Assembly (NCBI GenBank): GCA_937925685.1
Contig: CALAMI010000013.1
Span: 1-64,000 of the forward strand
From: Candidatus Binatia bacterium
Lineage (GTDB): Bacteria > Desulfobacterota > Binatia > HRBIN30
DNA length: 64,000 bases
Direction of reading: 5' to 3'
Shown here: positions 7,823 through 16,581 of the stretch, one piece after another
How the letters are laid out: each line of letters starts with the position of its first letter
Numbering within the stretch: position 1 is the stretch's first letter
Made by a program: the position numbers and the translations under genes
Notes under the pieces: model-generated
Told to the model about the DNA's origin: nothing
Database searches by the model: none
Seen by the model: only the letters and a program-made list of their open reading frames with translations

Positions 7823-9649
7823 CTACCGGGCGGACTCGGCTGCAAAGTCCCGCGCGCGCTGAGCTTGGGGCTCCGCAAGGCCCAGTTCCAGTGCGTGCCG
7901 GAAGTGGCGAAGTGCCAAATCGTGGTCCCCTTGAAGTCGAACGACTTCAGCGTAGGCAAAGTGAACCTCCGCGTCGTGTGGGCTCAACGACACAGCGCGT
8001 CCTAGCCAACTGCGCGCTTCCCTCATCTGGGCGGCTTTGTCGGTGCCCGTCATCTGCTCCGTGGCTTTTACAAGGGCGATTGCGAGATTGTACGCGGCAT
8101 CGCCGCTTTCAACCTCCGAGAAGGCTTTACGATAATGCGCTGCTGCTTGTGCATAGTCTTGCCGGAGGAATGCCACTGTGCCCAGGTTGCTGTAGATCGC
8201 ATGGGTTCCTGAACGCGAATTACGGCGTCGTAAAGCCTCCTGCAGGAGCCGCTCCGCCTCACTCACCTGGCCACGTTCAAGGAGGGCGGCCGCAAGGTTG
8301 CGGAGGCCGAAGCCGTCACGCTGGTTTTTCGCTGCTGTGTCGGTCCAAAGCCGCACGTTGTCGCGCCAAACTTCGTTGCGCAGCACGGTAGCGGCGATGA
8401 GGCCTGCGAGGACTAGGGTGAACGAAGCCGTTGCAGCCTTGCGTGCCTTGCCCGGAAGCTTCCAGCTCGATCGAGCGAACGCTTCACCGACAAGCCAACT
8501 GAAGGCAATCGAGGGAAGGTACAGGTAGCGTTCCGCAACGGGCGCCGTCGGTTGCAAAGTGAGCAACAGGAGCGATGGGGCGAGGGTGCACCAGAACCAA
8601 ACAAGCGAGTACACAGGCGCCAGCTGTTGCTTTCGCAAGGCGACCAGCCCACCGGCCAAGGTTCCAGACAGGGCCAGCAAAGCCGTGGCAATGTAGCATG
8701 AGGAAGTGGGTACCTCAGCAACGAGCGCGTTTTGGGGAAAGGGCCAGATAAGTTTCCATGTGTACCAGCCTATGGCCGCCAGTAGCAGGCTAAGGAAAGA
8801 GTCGGGGAGAACGAGAGTGGCACCCCTATATTGTGCTAGGCCAACGAGACGCAAGAGCACGTAAACTGTCCCCGCAACAGCGGTGGCGCCAAGAGCAAAC
8901 GACAGCCTTGCCCGGCAAATTTTGCGGTGGTTTTTCGGTTCCTCGGAGCGCCGAGAGAATAGCCATGCGGCGAAGGGCAAGAGCAGAAGGAGTGCGACTG
9001 CAGTTTCTTTGCTCAGTAGGGCCGCAAGTGTGAGAAAGCCAAGTACAGCGGCGCGCGTGAAGTCCAGTGGTTTCCTAGCCATGACGAGGTAAAGTGCAGC
9101 CAAACCAAACACTGCGACCATGGAGTCTGGTCGCGCTGCCATCCATGCGACCGATTCACTGTGAATGGGATGGCAGGCAAACAGCAAGGCGCTCGCCCTG
9201 CTAGCATTGCGTCCGCTCGGTGCCGCCGACCACAAACGGTAGCCCACCAAGAAAACCAGGGCCGTGGCCAAGGCGTGCCACAACAGGGACGAACCATGGA
9301 AGGCCCAAGCAGCCCCGCCGCCCAGGGCTGCATCCACTTTATAGGACAAGAGCTGTAGTGGGCGATAGTAATCTGGGGGAAACTGAGGGATGTTGGCCGG
9401 CGGAAAAAACACGGAGGCGAGCGATGGCAGCGCAGGTAACCAACGGCGGACGCTAATCGGATCGTCCCACACAAAGTCGTAACGAAGGGTGGGGGCAAAT
9501 AGCGCTGCGGCGACGGCGACACACAAACAGGCGTGCTTTAGTGGATCCGTGGGTTTGACTTTTGGGGCAGCTCTTTTGGTCAAGGCGAACTCTGGGTACA
9601 AGCCAGCAGCAGGCCTACGATTTAGCCGCCGTTTGTAGCTTCGGCGCAA
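7823..9649 (-). CDS. TMTC-like polytopic membrane protein with C-terminal TPR repeats
   Basis: About 608 residues. Residues 40-430 carry roughly ten membrane segments with motifs YDFVWDDP, YYRPLQLLSY, FACHPIHSESVAWMAARPD and LSKETAVALLLLLPF. These are typical of the TMTC/GT-C glycosyltransferase-like family, in which the DD pair in the first loop is catalytic in O-mannosyltransferases. Residues about 450-600 contain TPR repeats (LAAALLERGQVSEAERLL, DYAQAAAHYRKAF). It could transfer a lipid-linked sugar onto exported proteins; this is family knowledge, not shown here. It is the last gene of the mla/M16 operon. Its TTG start at 9649 overlaps the upstream gene by 28 bases; a later TTG near 9601 is possible. 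Confidence 0.75.
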   Translation of the reverse strand: MRRSYKRRLNRRPAAGLYPEFALTKRAAPKVKPTDPLKHACLCVAVAAALFAPTLRYDFVWDDPISVRRWLPALPSLASVFFPPANIPQFPPDYYRPLQLLSYKVDAALGGGAAWAFHGSSLLWHALATALVFLVGYRLWSAAPSGRNASRASALLFACHPIHSESVAWMAARPDSMVAVFGLAALYLVMARKPLDFTRAAVLGFLTLAALLSKETAVALLLLLPFAAWLFSRRSEEPKNHRKICRARLSFALGATAVAGTVYVLLRLVGLAQYRGATLVLPDSFLSLLLAAIGWYTWKLIWPFPQNALVAEVPTSSCYIATALLALSGTLAGGLVALRKQQLAPVYSLVWFWCTLAPSLLLLTLQPTAPVAERYLYLPSIAFSWLVGEAFARSSWKLPGKARKAATASFTLVLAGLIAATVLRNEVWRDNVRLWTDTAAKNQRDGFGLRNLAAALLERGQVSEAERLLQEALRRRNSRSGTHAIYSNLGTVAFLRQDYAQAAAHYRKAFSEVESGDAAYNLAIALVKATEQMTGTDKAAQMREARSWLGRAVSLSPHDAEVHFAYAEVVRLQGDHDLALRHFRHALELGLAEPQAQRARDFAAESAR

Positions 9650-11019
9650 ACAGGAGAGGAGAGAGGAAGCTGGGTTTCAGATAGATTTCCCACTGCAACC
9701 ATACGAATGTGCCCGGGTAAAAGATAGTTGCGAGCAACACGCTGCACGTCTTCGCGGGTCACCCCGCGAATTCGTTCCATGTATCGTTCGATGTAGTCCG
9801 CTCCAAGACCGTAAAACTCTATCTGAGCGAGGAAGTTCGCAATTTTGGAATTGCTGTCCAGCCGAAGTGGGAAGCTGCCGGTAAGGTAGAGTTGGGCGTT
9901 GGTGAGCTCCTCTTCGCTGACGAGCTCCGAGCGGACGCGCTGCAATTCGCGGCAAACCCGGGAGATCGCTTCGGCGGCCGAGGCATTTTTCGTCTGCATG
10001 GTAATCTGGAAGATGCCGGAAGATTTGTAACTGGTAAACTGACTGCCCACAGAGTAAGCTAAGCCTCCCTGTACGCGTACACTCTCCACCAGTCGGGAGG
10101 TGAAGCCCCCACCGCCGAGAATGAAATTCATCACGGAAATTGCATAAAAGTCAGGGTTATCTCGAGGCACGCCGATGTGGCCGAGAATTAGGTTCGTTTG
10201 TGTCAATGGTTTATCGATGGTGACCGCTTGCGGCTCTGGAGGCAAAGACGATGGCGGAGGCAAGTCCGGCACGTTGGTTCGGGGCCACGAGGCCAGGGCA
10301 GCTTCAAAACGGCGTACGATGGCATCTGTATCGACGTCTCCGGTGACGGCGATCACCGTACCGCTGGGACGGTAATACCGCCGATAAAAATCCACGATCT
10401 CCTTTCGGGTGAGTTGCCTAAGGGTGTCGCGCTTTCCGATCGGCGGGTGACCATAAGGGGTATTTCCGAAGACGAGCTCCAAAAACTTGCGGTAGGCGAG
10501 CTGACCGGGGTTATCTTGCTCCGCGGTGATTGCCGCCAGAGCCGCTTCTCGGCGACGGCTTACCTCGGCCGTGGGAAACGCTGGTTGCAACAAAACCTCC
10601 AACAACAACTCTAGGCCACGATCGAGGTAGCGGCTAAGGACGGTAAGGGACACTTGGGCAAAGTCGACGTCGGCGCTGGCTGACAACCGCGCTCCCAAGG
10701 CGTCCACCTCTGTGTTGATTTGCGTGGCGGAACGCCGCTGCGTTCCTTCTGTGAGCACGTCCGCTGTCAAGGCTGCTAGCCCCTCTTTCCCCTGTGGGTC
10801 ACGTCGCGACCCAGCATCGATCAGGATTTGTACCACGACCATCGGCACGCTCCGCTGCTCGGAGACGAGGAGAACTGCGCCGTTTTCCAGCTCGTGCCGG
10901 CTGAAGGTGAGCTGAGCCGCGGCAACGGCTGTCGCTGATGCCAGAGACAAGCAGGCGGCGAAAAGTGCGTAGCCAACGGTCACAAAGCCTTTATTTCCAT
11001 TGAATCCTTCACCGCGCAC
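9622..11019 (-). CDS. M16 family peptidase-like protein, inactive partner
   Basis: An exported M16 (pitrilysin/processing-peptidase) half-enzyme of about 465 residues. A signal peptide (YALFAACLSLASATAVAAA) is followed by two M16 domains. The zinc motif HxxEH is missing: the equivalent stretch reads GLAALTADVLTEGT. It keeps the C-terminal substrate-binding Arg/Tyr feature (FTSRLVESVR, GLAYSV). Together with the active partner encoded just upstream it should form a heterodimer of the mitochondrial-processing-peptidase type. I prefer the GTG at 11019 because GGGAGG lies 6 bases upstream; an in-frame TTG at 11040 would overlap the upstream stop by four bases. Confidence 0.85.
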   Translation of the reverse strand: MRGEGFNGNKGFVTVGYALFAACLSLASATAVAAAQLTFSRHELENGAVLLVSEQRSVPMVVVQILIDAGSRRDPQGKEGLAALTADVLTEGTQRRSATQINTEVDALGARLSASADVDFAQVSLTVLSRYLDRGLELLLEVLLQPAFPTAEVSRRREAALAAITAEQDNPGQLAYRKFLELVFGNTPYGHPPIGKRDTLRQLTRKEIVDFYRRYYRPSGTVIAVTGDVDTDAIVRRFEAALASWPRTNVPDLPPPSSLPPEPQAVTIDKPLTQTNLILGHIGVPRDNPDFYAISVMNFILGGGGFTSRLVESVRVQGGLAYSVGSQFTSYKSSGIFQITMQTKNASAAEAISRVCRELQRVRSELVSEEELTNAQLYLTGSFPLRLDSNSKIANFLAQIEFYGLGADYIERYMERIRGVTREDVQRVARNYLLPGHIRMVAVGNLSETQLPLSSPVCAEATNGG

Positions 11020-11036
11020 GCCATGCCTCCCATGGT

Positions 11037-12410
11037 TCAATGCAAGCGTTGGTCGAATGCTCCTGATTGCCGCGGACGCAACCCGGGAGGGAGTGGAAGA
11101 GGTTGTAATGTCGCAATCGTTCGATTCTCGGCGCCGAGATACTGTCGGGCTACGCGTTGGACATCCTCGGGCTGGACGGCCCGGATTCCTGGCAGGTATT
11201 CATCAATCCGCTGCCAGCGGTCTGCAACTTCGTATTGGCCGATGAGCAAGGCCTGGTAAAAGAGCGAGTCTTGGGCCAAGAGGAATCCAGCTTCTAGGTT
11301 CGTTTTTGCTTTCTCCAGTTCTGCCGTCGAAATCGCCGTCTGTTGTAACGCTTCGATCTCCGCTAACAGCGCACGTTCGAGCGTCTGCGCGGTTTGTCCG
11401 GGCATCGGTTGTCCGTAAACGTAGAAGAGGCCCGGATCGATCGTCAAAAGGTCATAGTGAGTCCCGACGCTGCGGGCTAGCCGGCGTTGGTACACCAGGC
11501 GGTGGTGTAAACGCGAGCTTTTTCCGTCGCCCAGAACACTGGCCAACACTTCCAGAGCGAACGCGTCGCGGCTGCGCAGATTCGGCACATGAAAGGCTAG
11601 AGCGACTGCTGGAAGCTCTGCCGGGCGCTGCAGGGTGGCCCGCCGCTCTCCTAGTTGTGGAGGCTCTTTTGCCCTGACTGCAGGAGGCGCCGGTTTCGCT
11701 GGGATCGGACCGAAGTATTTTTCGATTTCCGTCAACAGACGAGCGCTTTCAAAGTCGCCTACCGCAACGACGAAGGCGTTGTTAGGGGCGTAGTAAGTTT
11801 GGTAGTACGCTAGAACATCCTCGCGTGTGGCTTGCGTAAGGTCATTCATCCAACCAATGATGGGCCACTGGTAAGGGTGGGCGGTGAAGGCAGTTGCAGC
11901 GAGCAGCTCGAACAAGGCTGCTGAGGGGTTGTCTTCCGTGCGCAAACGCCGCTCTTCGACAACCACTTGATGCTCCGGACTGAACTGTGCGTCGTCGAAC
12001 TTAAGGTTTTGCATGCGGTCCGCTTCGAGCTCGACGACAACGTTGATCCGATCTGCGGCCAAGGTGGCGAAGTATGTGGTGTTGTCCGTGTCGGTGAAAG
12101 CGTTTTCATTCCCCCCGTTGCGCTGAATGATGCGGGAGTACTCTTCTGGGCCGCGTTTTTCCGTGCCCTTGAACATCAAGTGTTCCAGCAAATGGGAGAG
12201 ACCGGTTTTCCCGAGCTCCTCGTTCCGCGAGCCCACGCGGTACCAGACTTGGAAGACGGCGACCGGGGCCTTGTGGTCCTCCAGGAAGAGTACTTTGAGG
12301 CCGTTGGCCAACACGTGTTCCCGTACACGGTGCGTGTAAGAAACCTCCCCCCCGTGAGCTCCGAGGGCCAAAGCCAAGAGTGCCACTGATACTAGGATAC
12401 GCCCAAGCAT
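11037..12410 (-). CDS. M16 family zinc metallopeptidase, active subunit
   Basis: A 457-residue periplasmic M16 peptidase with signal peptide (1-20, LALGAHG|GEV). The inverted zinc motif is intact: H73-x-x-E76-H77 in LSHLLEHLMFKGT, with the distal zinc Glu in the VVVEERRLRTEDNP region. GGNENAFTDTDNTTYF matches the conserved M16 active-site loop. The protein should cleave exported peptides or misfolded proteins together with the inactive partner directly downstream. It follows the PqiC-like lipoprotein gene by 23 bases in the same operon. Confidence 0.9.
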   Translation of the reverse strand: MLGRILVSVALLALALGAHGGEVSYTHRVREHVLANGLKVLFLEDHKAPVAVFQVWYRVGSRNEELGKTGLSHLLEHLMFKGTEKRGPEEYSRIIQRNGGNENAFTDTDNTTYFATLAADRINVVVELEADRMQNLKFDDAQFSPEHQVVVEERRLRTEDNPSAALFELLAATAFTAHPYQWPIIGWMNDLTQATREDVLAYYQTYYAPNNAFVVAVGDFESARLLTEIEKYFGPIPAKPAPPAVRAKEPPQLGERRATLQRPAELPAVALAFHVPNLRSRDAFALEVLASVLGDGKSSRLHHRLVYQRRLARSVGTHYDLLTIDPGLFYVYGQPMPGQTAQTLERALLAEIEALQQTAISTAELEKAKTNLEAGFLLAQDSLFYQALLIGQYEVADRWQRIDEYLPGIRAVQPEDVQRVARQYLGAENRTIATLQPLPLPPGLRPRQSGAFDQRLH

Positions 12411-12433
12411 GGAAACGGCGCGTTAGCAGGTAC

Positions 12434-13087
12434 CTACGGATGGAACAATGAGGTTTGCTGCGAAAGCTCGGTTTCCGCAGCGCGGATGGCGACGTACACA
12501 TCCTCCTGAAGCTTTTGAGACAGCCGCATCAAAATGCGGCTAACACCTTGGACAAAAGCTTCTGGATCGTTGCAAGGGACCGGTTCGGACTCGACATAAA
12601 TTTGTTGCAAACGTACGGGATTTCCCGTGGCCACGCGCAAGCTTTGGAGGCTGACTTGCGTCACCATGGCAGCGTTGCAGCCCCCGGATGTAACCTCCTC
12701 TTCTAGACGGTCTACCCTGAGATCGAGTTGGTAGTCAGCAAGAAGCACAGCCGGCCCTTGCTGAACAGCGCGATAAAGGCCACTGTAAGTGAAGTCGCGC
12801 ACGAAAAAGTCCGTGAGCATTTGGCCTGGAGCCGTTGCCCAACGGTGGTAGTAGTAATACCCGAGGCGATATGGGCCGCGGCGGTAGGCAAAAGGTTCCC
12901 GATCGTAAATGGCTGCAACCCGCACAGGAGCTAAGCGAAGAACGACTGGAAGCCGCTCGTGCTGGAATATCGGAGGAACATAATCCGGACGATAATCACG
13001 CGGAATCGGGGTGACCGGGAACAAGGTCAAGCAGCCAGGCGCAAGACCGAGAAACAGCAAGAACCCGGCGCGTGGAGCAAGCTTCAT
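12434..13087 (-). CDS. ABC-type transport auxiliary lipoprotein (PqiC/YmbA-like)
   Basis: A 217-residue predicted lipoprotein: LGLAPGC gives a lipobox around C19. The body fits the ABC-type transport auxiliary lipoprotein family that partners MCE proteins (PqiC with PqiB). Visible features are LPVVLRLAPVRVAAIYDREPFAYR, a Tyr-rich YRLGYYYYHRWATAPGQMLTDFF segment in two parts, and LLADYQLDLRVDRLEEE. It should sit at the inner leaflet of the outer membrane and receive or hand over lipid from the MlaD-like protein, with which it overlaps by 4 bases (ATGA). Confidence 0.82.
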   Translation of the reverse strand: MKLAPRAGFLLFLGLAPGCLTLFPVTPIPRDYRPDYVPPIFQHERLPVVLRLAPVRVAAIYDREPFAYRRGPYRLGYYYYHRWATAPGQMLTDFFVRDFTYSGLYRAVQQGPAVLLADYQLDLRVDRLEEEVTSGGCNAAMVTQVSLQSLRVATGNPVRLQQIYVESEPVPCNDPEAFVQGVSRILMRLSQKLQEDVYVAIRAAETELSQQTSLFHP

Positions 13088-14016
13088 CGTTCCTCCTCTG
13101 CGTTGGCGGGCGGAGAACTAAACAACAAACGGGAGGGCTGGGCTCGCAATTGGTCGGTGACCCCTTGTAAATTCACCGCAGTTCGATCCAACCGCTCTAA
13201 GGTGTACTGCATGGTCAGCACCGCTTGTTGGGTGGTTTGAACTAAGGCATTGAGTTGGGTGATTGCGCGTACCAGCTCCTGACCTGTCTTGCCTTTGGTG
13301 AGGTCAGTGAAAAGCTGTTTTGCCTCCAAAGTGGCGGCCGTAGCATTGTTGACGGCGGGTGCGAGGCGCACTCCGGCGGTCATGAGTTCCAGGTTTTTTG
13401 CCACCTGTTGAGCCGACTGAGTGACGGATTTGAGGTTGCTGAGAACGACATCGATTCGCTCATCTTGCAGCAAGGTAGATGCAGCTTGCAAAGCCTTGCG
13501 GGCGTCGTCGGAAATACCCTTGTAATCGACTTGCATGAAGCGGTCGTATACGTCGCTGAGGGCGGCTTGAATGGCTTTAAAGCTCGACCGAGCCGACAAA
13601 ATGACCTCTGCCGGCGGCTGAAAGGTTAAAGGAGGCGATTGATTCAAAGCCTCGCCCTGCCGACGATCGATTTCGACGTAGCGCAAACCGGTGATGCCGC
13701 TGAGCTCGAGGGTGGCACGAGCTGAAGGGTCCTGTCGAATCGCAGCCGCCACGGCAGGGTCGATTTCCATGCGCACTTCGATCAGTTCGTTGTCCGGGGC
13801 AATGCCGATGGCGGATACGCGCCCAGCGGTGACGCCGCGGAACTTCACTGCTGCGCCCACGTCCAAGCCTTGCACAGACTCGTTGAAGTAGGTGACGAAG
13901 CTCTCCGTTTTTTCGAAGTAGCGGCTCGCCCCGAGCCAGATGAGGCCGCCCACGGCGATGACAGTGGATGCTATGACGAAAACCCCAACTTGGAATTTGT
14001 GTGTCTCAGTGGCCAA
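13084..14016 (-). CDS. mlaD: MlaD family MCE-domain protein
   Basis: About 310 residues. One N-terminal membrane anchor (FQVGVFVIASTVIAVGGLIWLG) is followed by an MCE domain (about 40-120; VQGLDVGAAVKFRGVTAGRV, LRYVEIDRRQG) and a long helical tail (about 140-300) of the kind that builds hexameric lipid tunnels. It is longer than E. coli MlaD (about 180), closer to PqiB/Mce-type subunits. The TTG start at 14016 is preceded by AAGGAGGG with 6-base spacing and overlaps the MlaF stop by 11 bases. A much longer upstream frame reading to 14196 is a shadow of mlaF. Confidence 0.88.
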   Translation of the reverse strand: MATETHKFQVGVFVIASTVIAVGGLIWLGASRYFEKTESFVTYFNESVQGLDVGAAVKFRGVTAGRVSAIGIAPDNELIEVRMEIDPAVAAAIRQDPSARATLELSGITGLRYVEIDRRQGEALNQSPPLTFQPPAEVILSARSSFKAIQAALSDVYDRFMQVDYKGISDDARKALQAASTLLQDERIDVVLSNLKSVTQSAQQVAKNLELMTAGVRLAPAVNNATAATLEAKQLFTDLTKGKTGQELVRAITQLNALVQTTQQAVLTMQYTLERLDRTAVNLQGVTDQLRAQPSRLLFSSPPANAEEER

Positions 14017-14788
14017 CTCCCACCCTCCTTGTTGCCTGTTCTGGCTGCCGGTTGAAAAACGCACGCACCCGCGGGTCGGGACTGCCGTCGCGAAGTTCGC
14101 GCGGATTGCCTTCGGCGATGATCCCTTTGGCGCTGCGATCGAGCATGATGCAGCGCTCGGCGATGGTGAAAATGCTGGAGAGTTCGTGGGACACAACCAC
14201 GATCGTGGTTCCTAGGCTACGGTTAATTTGCAAGATAAGCTCGTCGAGTTCCGCAGAAGTCACCGGGTCGAGCCCAGCGGACGGTTCGTCGAAAAACAGA
14301 ATGGCGGGATCTAAGGCCATCGCCCGCGCCAATCCAGCCCGTTTCTTCATTCCACCAGAAAGTTCGGCGATGCGAAAGTCTTCGAAGCCGTCGAGCCGCA
14401 CCATGCTGAGTTTGAGGCGTACGATCAGGCGAACGAGTTCTGCTGGCAAATTGGTAAACTCCTCGAGAAGCAAACTAATGTTCTCGCCCAGTGTCAGCGA
14501 GCCGAAGAGCGCTCCAGATTGGAACAGCACACCGAATTTCCGTTGAATGTGGCGTAACTGCTCCTCGTTGGCTTGGCTGACTTCTTCGCCGTCGATCCAT
14601 ACGTGCCCCGCCACCGGGCGTTGTAGACCGATGAGATGCCGCAAAAGGGTGGTTTTTCCGCATCCCGAGCCACCGACGATCACGAATCGCTCCCCGCGAC
14701 GGACTTCGAACGAAACGTTCTCTAAGATCGTTCGCTCCCCGTATGATGCGGTCAGGCCCTGAACGGAAATGACAACATCTATAGGCAT
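14006..14788 (-). CDS. mlaF: MlaF-like ABC transporter ATP-binding protein
   Basis: A 260-residue ATPase of the MCE/Mla transporter group. Walker A GGSGCGKTT (about 39-47), Q-loop with LFQSGALFGSLT (the SGAL(F) stretch typical of MlaF), signature LSGGMKKRAGLARA, Walker B ILFFDEPSAGLDP, and switch His in VVSHEL. It energises phospholipid movement through the MlaE permease, whose stop lies only 4 bases upstream. Confidence 0.93.
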   Translation of the reverse strand: MPIDVVISVQGLTASYGERTILENVSFEVRRGERFVIVGGSGCGKTTLLRHLIGLQRPVAGHVWIDGEEVSQANEEQLRHIQRKFGVLFQSGALFGSLTLGENISLLLEEFTNLPAELVRLIVRLKLSMVRLDGFEDFRIAELSGGMKKRAGLARAMALDPAILFFDEPSAGLDPVTSAELDELILQINRSLGTTIVVVSHELSSIFTIAERCIMLDRSAKGIIAEGNPRELRDGSPDPRVRAFFNRQPEQATRRVGVGH

Positions 14789-14792
14789 GGGC

Positions 14793-15935
14793 TCACCAAT
14801 AGTGAAAGATCACGGTAAATACGGCGTCTGCTAGGATGATCAAGAAAATCGCGGCCACGATTGCGGAGGTGGTGATGCGGCCCACACTTTCCGCGCCAGT
14901 GCTCGCCTGGAACCCCCGTAAGCATCCTACGCCGGCGATCAACACGGCGAAGGCCACAGTCTTAACGAGTCCGGAAATAACATCCCACGCTGTCACGGCC
15001 GCTCGTAATTGGCGAAAGTACACTGGCGCTGGAAGATCCATGCCCGCGACGGCAACCACCAGGCCTCCCAAGATTCCGACGAGGTCGGCAACAATCGTCA
15101 GGCACGGAAGCATCACCACGAGCGCCAACACCTTGGGGGTTACGAGGAATCTTGTGCGGTCGAGACCCATGGTCGTGAGCGCGTCGACCTCTTCGGAGAC
15201 TTTCATCGTGCCAATCTCGGCCGCAAATGCCGCCCCTGACCTGCCTGCAGCAATGATCGCAGTCATCAGCGGGCCAAGCTCGCGTGTAATCGACAGCCCA
15301 ACCAAGTTGGCCACGAAAATGTCCGCCCCGAACTGGGTCAGCTGGACGGCTGCTTGGAAGGCAGTGATCAGCCCCATGAGGAAGCTAATCAGCACTACTA
15401 TGGGTACCCCGTCGACCCCGGTTCGCTCCATGTAGAGCCATGTTTCGCGCCAGCGCACTCTACCTGGGTGCCGGAACGCGTCCCACAAGCCGATGACCAG
15501 TTCGCCGGTGAAACTTATGAGTTCGTAAGCGTCGCGTAGGACTTGCAGCGATCCCTCGCCGACCTTGAGGACGAAATTTTTGGGTGGTTCGGGTGGAGGC
15601 TGGGCAAAGACGGCCTGCTGGTCGACGAGACTAAGTAAACCCTCGATGGCTGGATTGGCTCCGACAATGCGCAGTTCCCCGCCCTGCTGGCTCAGGTCGT
15701 GCCCGAGCCGCAAGACGACGGCCCCGCCGCCACTGTCGAAATAAGGAACTTGAGAAAGATCCAATTCGACAATGCCGGAGTGCCCGCACACGGCGTCGCG
15801 TAGGGCAGCCATTAGGGTTGGCGCGCAGGCCATGTCCATGCGCTGCCTAACCCGTATGCGCACCACCCCGTCTTGCTTTTCGATGTTCAAGCCGTTCACG
15901 GGGGCAGTCTGCTGCTTTGCCGCCTTCGCCTGCAT
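14793..15935 (-). CDS. mlaE: MlaE-like lipid ABC permease with N-terminal STAS domain
   Basis: About 380 residues. The N-terminal 110 residues form a STAS (MlaB-like) domain (VELDLSQVPYFDSGGGAVV, with Ser in the position of the usual STAS Ser). The rest is the MlaE permease: five to six membrane segments with VLISFLMGLITAFQAAVQL, ITRELGPLMTAIIAAGRSGAAFAAE split across helices, EEVDALTTMGLD and GFQASTGAESVGRITT. So MlaB is fused to MlaE, a common variant. The ATG at 15935 fits family length; in-frame ATG 16019 would add 28 poorly structured residues. It is the first gene of a seven-gene operon. Confidence 0.88.
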   Translation of the reverse strand: MQAKAAKQQTAPVNGLNIEKQDGVVRIRVRQRMDMACAPTLMAALRDAVCGHSGIVELDLSQVPYFDSGGGAVVLRLGHDLSQQGGELRIVGANPAIEGLLSLVDQQAVFAQPPPEPPKNFVLKVGEGSLQVLRDAYELISFTGELVIGLWDAFRHPGRVRWRETWLYMERTGVDGVPIVVLISFLMGLITAFQAAVQLTQFGADIFVANLVGLSITRELGPLMTAIIAAGRSGAAFAAEIGTMKVSEEVDALTTMGLDRTRFLVTPKVLALVVMLPCLTIVADLVGILGGLVVAVAGMDLPAPVYFRQLRAAVTAWDVISGLVKTVAFAVLIAGVGCLRGFQASTGAESVGRITTSAIVAAIFLIILADAVFTVIFHYW

Positions 15936-16151
15936 AGCTGCATGTGCAGCAAGCGAATTGAGCTGGTTCCCGCAAGGTTCCCCGGGCAGATGGGAATAGT
16001 GAAAAGTGACCAGGTCCATCCGCAATAGCGGCAACTCCTGTAGGCAACGGCAGCTGCGGGGTGCCTTGGGAACACCCGCGCAATCGAGTGTGGTTAGCCT
16101 TGGCCGAGCCGGACACGCAGCGGGCGAAGAGCACCTGCCTCTGAAAGCCAC

Positions 16152-16581
16152 TGCTTAGGAGTTGGCTATAAACGGGCCAGGGGAACCGGGTAGTCCGAGG
16201 TTTGCCCTTAAGGCGGATTTTGCTGCAGGGGCCTTTTGGCAAACGGAGGTTTGCACATGCGCTAGCAGCCTGCTGGAGAGTCTGCACGCTCGCTGTCGCC
16301 CGAAAACCAACGTTAGCGAGGTAGAAGCCTGGTTCCGGCCCGTTGCTGACGGCCTGAGGTGCCTCTCGGTACGCCAATGACGGTGTGCCGCACAGCAGAA
16401 CCAATGACGAGCGCCCGCCGCCAGAGGTTCCCCAGGCGGTTCAAAAGCGGGCACACACTGGCGGCAATGCAGGTCGGCCCCTTCGAGGTACGCAGGTATT
16501 GTTGCCTCAGCGCGAGTTTCTACCCTGGAAACGCAAATTGGGGCTTGACGCCGATAGGCGTTTTTCCATAGCCTAATTAGC
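16152..16581. other. Intergenic region between divergent lipid-transport and copper operons
   Basis: No convincing gene is present on either strand; the frames that cross it give Arg/Ser/Pro-rich translations with no domain. It must hold the promoters of the mla operon (minus) and the copper cluster (plus). I considered a riboswitch in 16420-16480 because of short inverted repeats but could not match a known class. Confidence 0.5.
16545..16567 (+). promoter_or_regulatory. TTGACG box overlapping a short hairpin with T tract
   Basis: TTGACG (16545-16550) overlaps a 5-bp stem ACGCC/GGCGT with GATA loop (16548-16561) that runs into four further T. It lies just upstream of the Cys-rich leader gene of the copper cluster. 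It could be a -35 element with a long spacer, as in MerR/CueR promoters, or a weak terminator; the -10 side (CCTAAT near 16572) is not well placed. Tentative. Confidence 0.25.

Noticed and set aside
14017..14196. Upstream extension of the mlaD frame
   Set aside because: It lies antisense-free but inside the mlaF coding region in another frame, and the TTG at 14016 has a strong ribosome site.
16420..16480. Possible riboswitch (short inverted repeats near GGCACACACTGGCGG)
   Set aside because: No conserved core of cobalamin or another known class could be matched on either strand.
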